Made by a program: the position numbers and the translations under genes
Notes under the pieces: model-generated
What the model was told of the DNA's origin: nothing
The model's database searches: none
What the model saw: the letters and a program-made list of their open reading frames with translations, nothing else
Assembly (NCBI RefSeq): GCF_003363715.1
Contig: NZ_QREV01000002.1
Location: forward strand, 1-64,000
DNA: 64,000 nucleotides
Origin: Parabacteroides acidifaciens
GTDB lineage: Bacteria; Bacteroidota; Bacteroidia; Bacteroidales; Tannerellaceae
Direction: 5' to 3'
Shown: piece after piece, positions 57,601 through 64,000 of the stretch
How the letters are laid out: every line of letters starts with the position of its first letter
How positions within the stretch are numbered: position 1 is the stretch's first letter

Positions 57601-58965
57601 CAGGTTGTTGTAAGCCGTCTGGCTGAACTTCGTATTGTAGATCCTACGACGAAGATTGTCTTGCTGGCTCATAATATACCTTATGGTTCCAAATTGTTCT
57701 TCAAGAATGGAGATACAATCAAGAAAGGTGATGTTATCATCGAATGGGACCCGTTCAATGCCGTTATCGTATCTGAGGTTTCCGGTAAAATCGAATTTGA
57801 AAGTTTGGTCGAAAACGTAACTTACAATGTTGAAAGTGATGAAACAACCGGTTTGAAGGAAAAGATCATTATCGAATCCAAAGATAAGACGAAAGCTCCG
57901 GCTGCCCACATTGTGGATGAAAACGGAAATTATCTGAAGAATTACTCATTGCCGTTAGGTGCTCACGTTGTGAAAGACGAGGGCGATATGGTCCGGGCCG
58001 GTGAGGTTTTGGTTAAGATCCCGCGTGCTGTAAGTAAAGCAGGTGATATTACCGGTGGTTTGCCTCGTGTAACAGAATTGTTCGAGGCTCGTAACCCGTC
58101 TAACCCGGCTGTCGTTTCAGAAATCGATGGTGAGGTTGGCTTTGGTAAGATCAAACGTGGTAACCGTGAAATTACCGTCACTTCTAAACTGGGTGAAGTT
58201 AAGAAATACATGGTGCCTCTGTCCAAGCAGCTGCTTGTTCAGGAAAATGACTATATCCGTGCCGGTATGCCGTTGTCTGATGGTGCAACAACTCCGTCTG
58301 ATATTCTGGCTATCATGGGGCCGACGGCTGTTCAGGAGTATATCGTAAATGAAATCCAGGACGTATATCGTCTGCAGGGTGTGAAGATTAACGATAAACA
58401 CTTCGAAGTAATCGTCCGCCAGATGATGCGTAAGGTGGAAATCATCGATCCGGGAGATACTCGCTTCTTGGAACAGCAGGTTGTAGACAAGCTGGAAGTA
58501 ATGGATGAAAACGATCGTATCTGGGGCAAGAAAGTTGTTACGGATCCGGGAGATTCCCAGACATTGCAGGCTGGTCAGATCGTGACGGTTCGTAAGTTGA
58601 GAGACGAGAACAGTATGCTGAAACGCCGCGACTTGAAGTTGGTTGAAGTGCGTGATGCGGTTCCGGCTACAGCCAATCAGATTCTCCAGGGTATTACCCG
58701 CGCAGCTCTGCAGACAAATAGCTTTATGTCTGCCGCATCTTTCCAGGAAACGACGAAAGTGTTGAACGAAGCTGCTATCAATGGAAAGGTAGACCGCTTG
58801 GAAGGTTTGAAAGAAAATGTTATCTGTGGTCATCTTATTCCTGCCGGTACAGGTCAGCGTGATTTCGACAAGCTGGTTGTTGGTGCTAAAGATGAATTCG
58901 AACGTATTTTTGCAAATCGTAAGAATGTCGTAGATTTTAATGCTATGGACAGAGACGACGAGTAA
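54679..58965 (+). CDS. rpoC: DNA-directed RNA polymerase subunit beta'
   Basis: A 1428-residue subunit. The N-terminal zinc ribbon is [20 protein letters not shown] split across about residues 66-85. The catalytic [15 protein letters not shown] (about 470-484) holds the three magnesium-binding Asp residues, and the trigger-loop region [16 protein letters not shown] follows (about 928-943). The second zinc site is [13 protein letters not shown]. It ends 19 bp before a strong terminator. Confidence 0.98.
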   Translation: MAFRKENKIKSNFSKITIGLASPEEILENSSGEVLKPETINYRTYKPERDGLFCERIFGPIKDYECHCGKYKRIRYKGIVCDRCGVEVTEKKVRRERMGHIHLVVPVAHIWYFRSLPNKIGYLLGLPTKKLDSIIYYERYVVIQPGCVDTVAELDLLSEEEYLQILDNLPKENQMLEDTDPNKFIAKIGAEAIYDLLARLDLDSLSYELRHRASTDGSQQRKNEALKRLQVVESFRASRGRNKPEWMIVKVVPVIPPELRPLVPLDGGRFATSDLNDLYRRVIIRNNRLKRLIDIKAPEVILRNEKRMLQEAVDSLFDNSRKSSAVKTDANRPLKSLSDSLKGKQGRFRQNLLGKRVDYSARSVIVVGPELKMHECGLPKNMAAELYKPFVIRKLIERGIVKTVKSAKKIVDRKEPVVWDILEYVMKGHPVLLNRAPTLHRLGIQAFQPKLIEGKAIQLHPLACTAFNADFDGDQMAVHLPLGNEAVLEAQMLMLASHNILNPANGAPITVPSQDMVLGLYYITKMRKGAQGEGLVFYGPEEATIAYNEKKVDIHAPIKVYVNDIDKDGNPVKKMIETSVGRLMVNEFVPEEVGYINEVLGKKALRDIIGKVIKVCGVARTAQFLDDIKNLGYYMAFKGGLSFNLADVLIPPQKEELVKEGYDEVEQIMNNYNMGFITNNERYNQIIDTWTHVNSKLSDTLMKQLTADNDGFNSIYMMMDSGARGSKEQIRQLSGMRGLMAKPQKSGAEGGQIIENPILSNFKEGLSVLEYFISTHGARKGLADTALKTADAGYLTRRLVDVSHDVIINEEDCGTLRGLICTELKNNDEVIASLGERILGRVSVHDVIHPLTGEVIVRAGEEIREDAAKKIEDSPIESVEIRSVLTCESKKGVCAKCYGRNLATNQMVQKGEVVGVIAAQSIGEPGTQLTLRTFHVGGIASNVATENSITSKYDGVLEIEELRAVDSEEGGKKCQVVVSRLAELRIVDPTTKIVLLAHNIPYGSKLFFKNGDTIKKGDVIIEWDPFNAVIVSEVSGKIEFESLVENVTYNVESDETTGLKEKIIIESKDKTKAPAAHIVDENGNYLKNYSLPLGAHVVKDEGDMVRAGEVLVKIPRAVSKAGDITGGLPRVTELFEARNPSNPAVVSEIDGEVGFGKIKRGNREITVTSKLGEVKKYMVPLSKQLLVQENDYIRAGMPLSDGATTPSDILAIMGPTAVQEYIVNEIQDVYRLQGVKINDKHFEVIVRQMMRKVEIIDPGDTRFLEQQVVDKLEVMDENDRIWGKKVVTDPGDSQTLQAGQIVTVRKLRDENSMLKRRDLKLVEVRDAVPATANQILQGITRAALQTNSFMSAASFQETTKVLNEAAINGKVDRLEGLKENVICGHLIPAGTGQRDFDKLVVGAKDEFERIFANRKNVVDFNAMDRDDE

Positions 58966-58984
58966 TATACGAAAGTAAAATAGT

Positions 58985-59023
58985 AAATAGGGCTATCGGA
59001 TTTTTATTCGGTAGCCCTATTTT
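58985..59023 (+). terminator. Terminator of the rpoBC operon
   Basis: AAATAGGGCTA (58985-58995) pairs with TAGCCCTATTT (59012-59022), extended inward by weaker pairs, and is followed by TGTTTTC. Confidence 0.85.
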
Positions 59024-59034
59024 GTTTTCTGGAA

Positions 59035-59066
59035 TTTGTTTAATAAGGTCAGAGTCCTTATATTTG
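59035..59066 (+). promoter_or_regulatory. Promoter of the exonuclease-family gene
   Basis: TTTG (59035-59038), a 20-bp spacer and TATATTTG (59059-59066) give a near-ideal Bacteroidetes promoter 32 bp upstream of the ATG at 59099. Confidence 0.75.
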
Positions 59067-59098
59067 TGTATTGACTTGATAATTAAAATATGCGATAT

Positions 59099-59962
59099 AT
59101 GAAAAAAGTTCTGCTCTATTTATTTGCTATTCTTTTATCTATGAATGTTGCTTTTGCCAAGCATCCTGATAACGAAATGAATGTAATGTCTTTTAATATT
59201 CGTTTGAGCACGAAAGCGGATGGAGATAATTGGTGGGAACACAGGAAAGATCTGGCCGCAAATGTGGTTAAGTTTTACGATGTGGATATGTTTGGTGCTC
59301 AGGAAGTGCTGCATAATCAATTAACTGATTTATTGGAGCGTCTGCCTGACTATGGATATGTAGGAGTTGGACGTGAGGATGGCAAAACTAAGGGAGAATA
59401 TGCTCCTATCTTGTACCGGAAGGATCGTTTTACCGTTGTGAAAAGTGGCAATTTCTGGTTGGCAGAAGATATAAATGCTGTTGGAAAGAAAGGTTGGGAT
59501 GCTGCTTGTGAGCGCGTGGCAACTTGGGCTGTCTTTAAAGATAAAGAATCCGGGAAAGAGTTTTTCTTTCTGAATACTCATCTGGATCATATGGGAAAGG
59601 TGGCTCGTCACGAAGGTGCTTCTCTGGTTCTTGCGCAGGTAAAAAGCTTATCCGGAAATTTACCGGTGGTTGTTACCGGTGATTTTAATGCAGTTCCGGA
59701 AGATGATCCGATCAAAGTTCTGACGGACGCTAATGATCCGCGTTGCTTAACGCATACCCGTACAGTGGCTCCGTTACGTTACGGTCCGGAATGGACTTTT
59801 CATAATTTCGGACGTATTCCCTTGGAGAAACGTGAGTGGATCGATTATATATTTGTGAAAGGCAATATAAAGGTCCTTCGTCACGGTGTGTTGGCTGAAA
59901 GTCTGGGAAATTTGTATCCATCAGACCATTGTCCGGTTATATCAAGAATACTTATTCAGTAA
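59099..59962 (+). CDS. Exported endonuclease/exonuclease/phosphatase family protein
   Basis: A 287-residue protein with a Sec signal peptide (MKKVLLYLFAILLSMNVAFA). The metal-dependent EEP fold motifs are complete: MNVMSFNIRL, FGAQEVLHNQ (Glu), NTHLDHMG (His/Asp), VTGDFNAVPEDDP, IDYIFVKG and the terminal SDHCPV. Bacteroidetes homologues are exported phosphodiesterases or sphingomyelinase-like enzymes of unknown substrate; DNA is not implied. The ATG at 59099 is chosen because it begins the signal peptide; one at 59090 is also in frame. An AraC regulator follows after 7 bp. Confidence 0.88.
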   Translation: MKKVLLYLFAILLSMNVAFAKHPDNEMNVMSFNIRLSTKADGDNWWEHRKDLAANVVKFYDVDMFGAQEVLHNQLTDLLERLPDYGYVGVGREDGKTKGEYAPILYRKDRFTVVKSGNFWLAEDINAVGKKGWDAACERVATWAVFKDKESGKEFFFLNTHLDHMGKVARHEGASLVLAQVKSLSGNLPVVVTGDFNAVPEDDPIKVLTDANDPRCLTHTRTVAPLRYGPEWTFHNFGRIPLEKREWIDYIFVKGNIKVLRHGVLAESLGNLYPSDHCPVISRILIQ

Positions 59963-59969
59963 ACAGATT

Positions 59970-60851
59970 ATGGATTCCGTAGATGTATTAAGAGAGATTA
60001 CGCCGCTTTCACCTGAAGATTGTTTTATGGTGATGCAGCGACCTAAGCGTGGTTTTTCTTATCCGCTTCATATACATCCGGAATTTGAACTGAACTATTT
60101 GGAGAATGCCGGAGGAGCGATCCGTATAGTAGGAGATTCGGTGGAGGAGATGGAAGATCTTGATTTGCTTTTAGTTGCCGGAGGAACTAAGCATGCTTAT
60201 TCTAATCACAAATGTTCTTGCACGGATATGCTGGAGATTACGATCCAGTTCCATGCCTCTTTATTCGACAGTTTAATTAATAAGCGTCATTTTAAGACGA
60301 TAAAAGATATGTTTGATAAGGCATCGTGCGGATTAGTTTTTAGCCGGGAAATGATTTTGCATATTCAGCCGGAATTGAAAAAGCTGTCGAGTGAGGAATC
60401 GGATTCTTTTCACAATTTGTTACGTTTGATAGATATACTCAAGACATTATCGCTGGATGAAGAAGCCCGCAAGTTAAATGCTGTCAATACAGTGGAAAAT
60501 TTCCGGAATATAGATAATGATCGTTTGGATACGATCATGCTATTTTTGCACGAAAATTATCAGCGTCCGGTTTCTTTACCTGAACTTGCTTCGTTAATAA
60601 ATATGAGTGAAGCATCGCTTACCCGCTTCTTAAAAAAATGGACTGGAAAAACTTTTATTGATAATTTGAATGACATTCGTATATCGGAAGCCGTTTGTCG
60701 TCTGATCGATACAAGCGATACAATAGCAGAAATATGTTATAAGTCCGGTTTTAATAACTTATCGAATTTTAATCGGGCTTTTAAGCGACGAAAAGGTAGT
60801 ACTCCTACCGAATATCGTGAAAAATATGCACGAACTCGTTTTAGGGTTTAA
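59970..60851 (+). CDS. AraC family transcriptional regulator
   Basis: A 293-residue regulator with an N-terminal cupin-like sensor domain (FSYPLHIHPEFELNYLEN, about residues 22-39) and a C-terminal double helix-turn-helix. The first is LPELASLINMSEASLTRFLK (near 204) and the second IAEICYKSGFNNLSNFNRAF (near 250), ending in the classic STPTEYRE. The start at 59970 directly follows the upstream stop; a longer in-frame extension overlaps the exonuclease gene and is unlikely. It probably responds to a sugar or metabolite and may regulate the upstream gene (inference). Confidence 0.9.
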   Translation: MDSVDVLREITPLSPEDCFMVMQRPKRGFSYPLHIHPEFELNYLENAGGAIRIVGDSVEEMEDLDLLLVAGGTKHAYSNHKCSCTDMLEITIQFHASLFDSLINKRHFKTIKDMFDKASCGLVFSREMILHIQPELKKLSSEESDSFHNLLRLIDILKTLSLDEEARKLNAVNTVENFRNIDNDRLDTIMLFLHENYQRPVSLPELASLINMSEASLTRFLKKWTGKTFIDNLNDIRISEAVCRLIDTSDTIAEICYKSGFNNLSNFNRAFKRRKGSTPTEYREKYARTRFRV

Positions 60852-60927
60852 AACATGATTTTAAACTAATTCACAGAATGGAAGTTTTCTATCTGACGAA
60901 ATAGTATCATATAATGATAAAATAGTA

Positions 60928-60959
60928 TTTGGTGGTTAATTCTGTTGGTCATATCTTTG
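60928..60959 (+). promoter_or_regulatory. Promoter of a candidate small RNA
   Basis: TTTG (60928-60931), a 20-bp spacer and TATCTTTG (60952-60959) match the Bacteroidetes consensus. No gene begins before the terminator at 61122. Confidence 0.6.
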
Positions 60960-60965
60960 TAATGT

Positions 60966-61122
60966 TGAATAAACAACGAATTCACTAAGACGAATGGCCT
61001 TAGTTTAAGCGTCTTGATTAGAAAATATTAAACACAATAAGGTATTTTTTTTACATTGGTCTAAAGAATTGAGAATTAAAAACACAACTGAAAAAGGGCT
61101 GCCTGTGAAGGTGGCCCTTTTT
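60966..61122 (+). ncRNA. Candidate small RNA (about 157 nt)
   Basis: It is bounded by a consensus promoter (60928-60959) and an intrinsic terminator (AAAAAGGGC at 61091-61099 with GCCCTTTTT at 61114-61122). It contains mutually exclusive hairpins: ACTAAG/CTTAGT (60984-61004) versus AAGACG/CGTCTT. No start codon opens a frame of useful length. The remainder of the 323-bp gap 60852-61174 holds the DUF3467 promoter. Confidence 0.5.
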
Positions 61123-61149
61123 ATTTGCTGGCATTCCGATTTTAATATG

Positions 61150-61157
61150 TATATTTG
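61150..61157 (+). promoter_or_regulatory. -7 box of the DUF3467 gene
   Basis: TATATTTG (TAnnTTTG). A TTTG at 61124 lies 22 bp upstream, in the tail of the preceding terminator. Confidence 0.5.
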
Positions 61158-61189
61158 TCTTAGAATATTTATAAATGAAAATAGGAGAT

Positions 61190-61498
61190 ATGGAAAATAA
61201 CAAACCGACAAATGAAATTCAGGTAGAGTTGTCAGAAGAGATGGCTCAGGGAACGTATGCAAATCTGGCAATTATATCGCATTCATCGTCAGAGTTTATT
61301 TTAGACTTTATCCGGGTCGTACCGGGCGCACCGAAAGCACAGGTGAAAAGTCGTGTGATACTTACTCCGGATAATGCTAAACGCCTGCTGTTTGCCTTGC
61401 AGGATAATTTGGCAAAGTTCGAAGAGCAGGTTAGCGGCAAGACTGCAAAGTTTGAAAATTTTGTTCCTCCCATCGGAGGCGTGAAAGGTGAAGCCTGA
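61190..61498 (+). CDS. DUF3467 family protein
   Basis: A 102-residue protein matching the DUF3467 family, whose members have the pattern seen here: an acidic N-terminus, GTYANLAIISHSSSEFILDF (about residues 22-41) and RVILTPDNAKRLLFALQDNL. Function unknown; it is a widespread small cytoplasmic protein. The ATG at 61190 matches the family's usual beginning; an ATG five codons upstream (61175) is possible. A bidirectional terminator follows. Confidence 0.85.
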   Translation: MENNKPTNEIQVELSEEMAQGTYANLAIISHSSSEFILDFIRVVPGAPKAQVKSRVILTPDNAKRLLFALQDNLAKFEEQVSGKTAKFENFVPPIGGVKGEA

Positions 61499-61515
61499 TC
61501 TCTTTGGTAGAAAAT

Positions 61516-61547
61516 AAAAAAGACCGCTCAAAAGAGCGGTCTTTTTT
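61516..61547. terminator. Bidirectional terminator between DUF3467 and a small membrane-protein gene
   Basis: Perfect 14-bp arms AAAAAAGACCGCTC (61516-61529) and GAGCGGTCTTTTTT (61534-61547) with an AAAA loop. T-runs result on both strands, serving the two convergent genes. Confidence 0.92.
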
Positions 61548-61567
61548 ATTTGTAAGTGTGTGTGAGA

Positions 61568-61738
61568 TTATCCGAGTCTTTTGTTAATAACGATATGACC
61601 GATATAACCCAGGATAATGATTCCTAAACCGGTAAGAAGAATCGTATTTGACATACCTCCACTGATAGCCGGTACTGCTAAAATGATAACACCGATAAGG
61701 AGTACGATTACCCCCAGATTTTTCAATAATTCGTTCAT
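61568..61738 (-). CDS. Small two-helix membrane protein (56 residues)
   Basis: On the reverse strand an ATG at 61738 opens a 56-residue frame ending in TAA at 61570-61568. It begins MNELLKNLGVIVLLIGVIIL and ends GHIVINKRLG. Two hydrophobic helices (about residues 8-25 and 31-50) are separated by a Gly/Ser turn, with positive charges at both ends. I recall near-identical small proteins in Bacteroides genomes, but no function. It is real rather than a chance frame because it ends next to a bidirectional terminator and has a balanced membrane topology. Confidence 0.75.
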   Translation of the reverse strand: MNELLKNLGVIVLLIGVIILAVPAISGGMSNTILLTGLGIIILGYIGHIVINKRLG

Positions 61739-61847
61739 GGTGATAGATATTTTATATATTATTTTTTTCTACCGCAAATAAAGCAATAATAACCCGATTG
61801 TAAAAATATTTTGAGAGAAAAATAATGAAACCATTGAATTTAGCCTT

Positions 61848-61855
61848 TATATTTG
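61848..61855 (+). promoter_or_regulatory. -7 box of plsC
   Basis: TATATTTG (TAnnTTTG) lies 19 bp upstream of the plsC ATG. No well-placed -33 TTG. Confidence 0.55.
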
Positions 61856-61874
61856 CATAATAAAGCATTTATAT

Positions 61875-62612
61875 ATGGTTAGAATTCTTTACATACTTTA
61901 TTTGTGGCTGTTTATGGTACCGGTATTTGTCGTGCTCACCATACTTACGGCTGTGACGGTGATTGTGGGTTGTCTGTTGGGAGGGGAACGGATATTTGCC
62001 TATTACCCCGGAATGATTTGGTCGTGGCTGACATGCCATCTGGCGCTTTGTCCGGTGAAAGTTAAAGGGCGGGAGAATATAGACCGGAAGAAGTCTTATG
62101 TATTTGTATCCAATCACCAGGGGGCGTTCGACATCTTTCTTATATATGGTTTCTTAGGTGTTCCTATCAAATGGGTGATGAAAGCGGGGATTTCCAAAAT
62201 CCCGTTTGTCGGAGCAGCCTGCCGGGCTGCCGGCTTTATTTTTGTGGACAATTCAACGCGCAAAGCTGCTACGCGTAGTGTACAGGAAGCGGAACGTTGT
62301 CTGAGGAACGGAGCATCTGTGATTGTTTTCCCGGAAGGTTCGCGTACCTACGATGGGAAAATGATCCGTTTTAAGAAAGGTGCATACCAAATGGCTGTCG
62401 ACCAACATTTACCCATTGTTCCGATCACCTTGAACGGGCCTTTTGACGTATTGCCAATCGGCTCTTTGAATATTCACCGGCATAAAATGGAAATGGTTAT
62501 CCATCCGCCTATTTCAACGGAAGGAATGGAGGCTTCCCATAAAGAGTTGCAACAAATAGCCGATCAAACGCAGGAGATCATCGCTTCTGCTTTATGGGAA
62601 CAATATAAATAA
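61875..62612 (+). CDS. plsC: 1-acyl-sn-glycerol-3-phosphate acyltransferase (PlsC-like)
   Basis: A 245-residue membrane enzyme that acylates lysophosphatidic acid to phosphatidic acid. It has an N-terminal membrane helix (about residues 5-36), the catalytic HX4D motif in SNHQGAFD (His81, Asp86), and the glycerophosphate-binding FPEGSRT (residues 152-158), then PIVPITLNG. Length is standard. It ends 1 bp before the convergent Wzi-like gene, so there is no room for a terminator between them. Confidence 0.92.
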   Translation: MVRILYILYLWLFMVPVFVVLTILTAVTVIVGCLLGGERIFAYYPGMIWSWLTCHLALCPVKVKGRENIDRKKSYVFVSNHQGAFDIFLIYGFLGVPIKWVMKAGISKIPFVGAACRAAGFIFVDNSTRKAATRSVQEAERCLRNGASVIVFPEGSRTYDGKMIRFKKGAYQMAVDQHLPIVPITLNGPFDVLPIGSLNIHRHKMEMVIHPPISTEGMEASHKELQQIADQTQEIIASALWEQYK

Positions 62613-62613
62613 G

Positions 62614-64000
62614 TTATTTCCATGATTTAAGTATGCCGCGTTTGCAGACACTCAGGCTGAAACCGGCATTGTCTCCATATAGGGAGCCCGTATCCCCGGC
62701 TATCGCTCCGGTGAATTCCCAGCCTTGCAAGCGAGGATGGCGGTACTTGATTTCGACCAGTCCCGAATTGCTACGCTTATTATTCCGGAACGGACCGTAA
62801 GGTGTCCCCCAACTATTCATAAGCGTGTATTTGAGGCGGTAGGATACCATCGGTGATAAATCTCCTTCAAAAGCCAGGTGCCAGGAACGGATACGGTTGT
62901 TCTTGAAGTCGATATCCCCGTTCGTGTTGTATTCGGGAGCAGTCAGAAGAGGGGAACCCAATCCGCGCCCGAAGTAGGACACTCCTGTTTTATACTCCCC
63001 GTTGTTATAGTAATTGTCTCCTCCGCCTCCCGGACCTTTATATTTGTCGTGGTCGAACAGGATGAAATGGAACGGCCCGCTTTGGTTACGGGTGACCAGG
63101 TATTCCGTTACAACCTTTTTCAGCCAGGGAAAGTGCGGAAGATCCAGTTGTGTGCCCCACAATCCGTCTGTACCATTCACAAATATCATTCCTGATTTAT
63201 CTTCGAAATAATGCTGGTAATAAGCAGCCAGTTTCCAGTTAGGCATCGTATATTCCAGTTTGAAATCATATGAACCGTAATGGTTGCCCAAGACATTGAT
63301 CTGATCAGACAACGTGGCATCGCCGCCACCCTCGCTACCGCAAACGACCCGGATAAAGTCTTTCAGGGAATGAGGCTGCACGCCTATCTTCGGATCACTG
63401 GAGGTTCCTCCCCATTGTGCCCAGTGCTGCACACCTACGATACCGGAAAGAGGAAAATCGTTTTTCGTATCCTGAATGCGGACGTAAAGGGATTTATGAT
63501 GCCAGAGCACATTCTTTATATAAGTTTGCTTCCCATTGGAAAAATCTTCCAGATATCCGGTATCAAAAGACCGGCCTACGGCAAAATCCCCTTTTATCTG
63601 CATCCAACCTTTCGTCAGTGGGACAACTGTAAATTCAGGCATGCTCAGGTTTATTTCCGGAATCGGGCGGGCGTTGTTGGAAAGCACCATGTCGCCGGAG
63701 CTAAGGGAGTGATCCCAAAGCGAATGGCGGTTCTCCTTACTGCCGATGCTCAAGAGCAGGCTCTTGTATCCTAACTCTGCATAAATCTGTTGAATGAACA
63801 CATTGTGATAGCGGGGAACCGCAGCAACAAGATCCAGTCCTGCGCTCCAGTGGAAACCTTTTCCCAAATGTTGTTGATGGAACACGCCTGCATTCAGATA
63901 ACCGTTGTTGGCATCCAAAGGAACAATTCCGTACCGGTTGCTCACCATCCAGAATGGAGTAGTCGAACCACTGCTAACCGAGCCGAACGCTTCGGCTTTA
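62614..64000 (-). CDS. Wzi family capsule assembly protein, 5' end beyond the window
   Basis: Partial reverse-strand gene: the frame stays open to the window edge and reads GSTTPFWMVSNRYG across 63999-63925, so the ATG at 63948 is internal. At least 461 residues are visible. The pattern matches the Bacteroidetes capsule assembly Wzi family, outer-membrane beta-barrels: the TPFWMVSNRYG start of the barrel, alternating strands with WGGTSSDPKIG (about 170 from the internal Met) and KYKGPGGGGDNYYNNG (about 305). Wzi in E. coli ties capsule to the surface. The missing part should include the signal peptide. Confidence 0.85.
   Translation of the reverse strand, partial: KAEAFGSVSSGSTTPFWMVSNRYGIVPLDANNGYLNAGVFHQQHLGKGFHWSAGLDLVAAVPRYHNVFIQQIYAELGYKSLLLSIGSKENRHSLWDHSLSSGDMVLSNNARPIPEINLSMPEFTVVPLTKGWMQIKGDFAVGRSFDTGYLEDFSNGKQTYIKNVLWHHKSLYVRIQDTKNDFPLSGIVGVQHWAQWGGTSSDPKIGVQPHSLKDFIRVVCGSEGGGDATLSDQINVLGNHYGSYDFKLEYTMPNWKLAAYYQHYFEDKSGMIFVNGTDGLWGTQLDLPHFPWLKKVVTEYLVTRNQSGPFHFILFDHDKYKGPGGGGDNYYNNGEYKTGVSYFGRGLGSPLLTAPEYNTNGDIDFKNNRIRSWHLAFEGDLSPMVSYRLKYTLMNSWGTPYGPFRNNKRSNSGLVEIKYRHPRLQGWEFTGAIAGDTGSLYGDNAGFSLSVCKRGILKSWK

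Overview
The window is chromosomal DNA from a gut-type member of the order Bacteroidales, most likely Parabacteroides or a close relative. The genus is an inference; the order is well supported. Evidence for the order: a SusB/SusC/SusD/SusE-type starch-uptake locus, GH92 and GH97 enzymes, a DUF6377 regulator, many start sites preceded by the Bacteroidetes -7 box TAnnTTTG, mostly weak or absent Shine-Dalgarno sequences, and the Bacteroidetes gene order rpsU-xerC-hpf-tRNAs-tuf-tRNA-Trp-secE-nusG-rplKAJL-rpoBC. I see no insertion sequence, prophage, integrative element or CRISPR array.

Layout. 0-4.3 kb: a sugar-phosphate operon with an arabinose/fucose isomerase-like protein, a mannose-6-phosphate isomerase fused to a kinase-like N-terminus, and a ROK-family protein. 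4.4-9 kb: exported or cytoplasmic carbohydrate and cell-wall salvage functions (CE7-type esterase, lactonase-type propeller lipoprotein, MurQ, alkaline-phosphatase-superfamily enzyme). 9.0-9.6 kb: non-coding DNA with 21-22 bp periodic repeats. 9.6-20 kb: a starch-type polysaccharide utilization locus, namely a divergent membrane-tethered regulator, SusB-like GH97, SusC, SusD and SusE/F, ending in a clear terminator. No GH13 amylase is present. 20.1-20.45 kb: a cobalamin riboswitch with its own promoter and a downstream hairpin but no gene between them. 20.5-30.8 kb: an AAA/PD-(D/E)XK protein, a porin, priA, a low-molecular-weight tyrosine phosphatase, a c-di-AMP-type 7TM-HD phosphodiesterase, gltX and waaA. 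30.9-34 kb: a GH92 mannosidase and a HEPN/MNT toxin-antitoxin pair. 34-44.3 kb: peptidases, a DUF2089/YIP1 pair, a tightly packed gamma-carbonic anhydrase/serine hydrolase/HAD operon, aminopeptidase P, mtnA and two lipoproteins. 44.4-59 kb: the translation/transcription superoperon. 59-64 kb: an exported exonuclease-family enzyme with an AraC regulator, a candidate small RNA, DUF3467, a 56-residue membrane protein, plsC, and a Wzi-like capsule protein cut by the window edge.

The most interesting signals are non-coding. They are the orphan B12 riboswitch; a dispersed perfect palindrome found once in frame inside priA and once supplying its stop codon; a 31-bp near-perfect hairpin built from 14-bp repeats; two families of 21-22 bp periodic repeats; a tRNA-operon promoter nested in the preceding terminator; a palindrome covering the start codon of the HEPN/MNT operon; and a promoter-terminator pair with no gene between (candidate sRNA). 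All are visible directly in the sequence; their functions are inferred.
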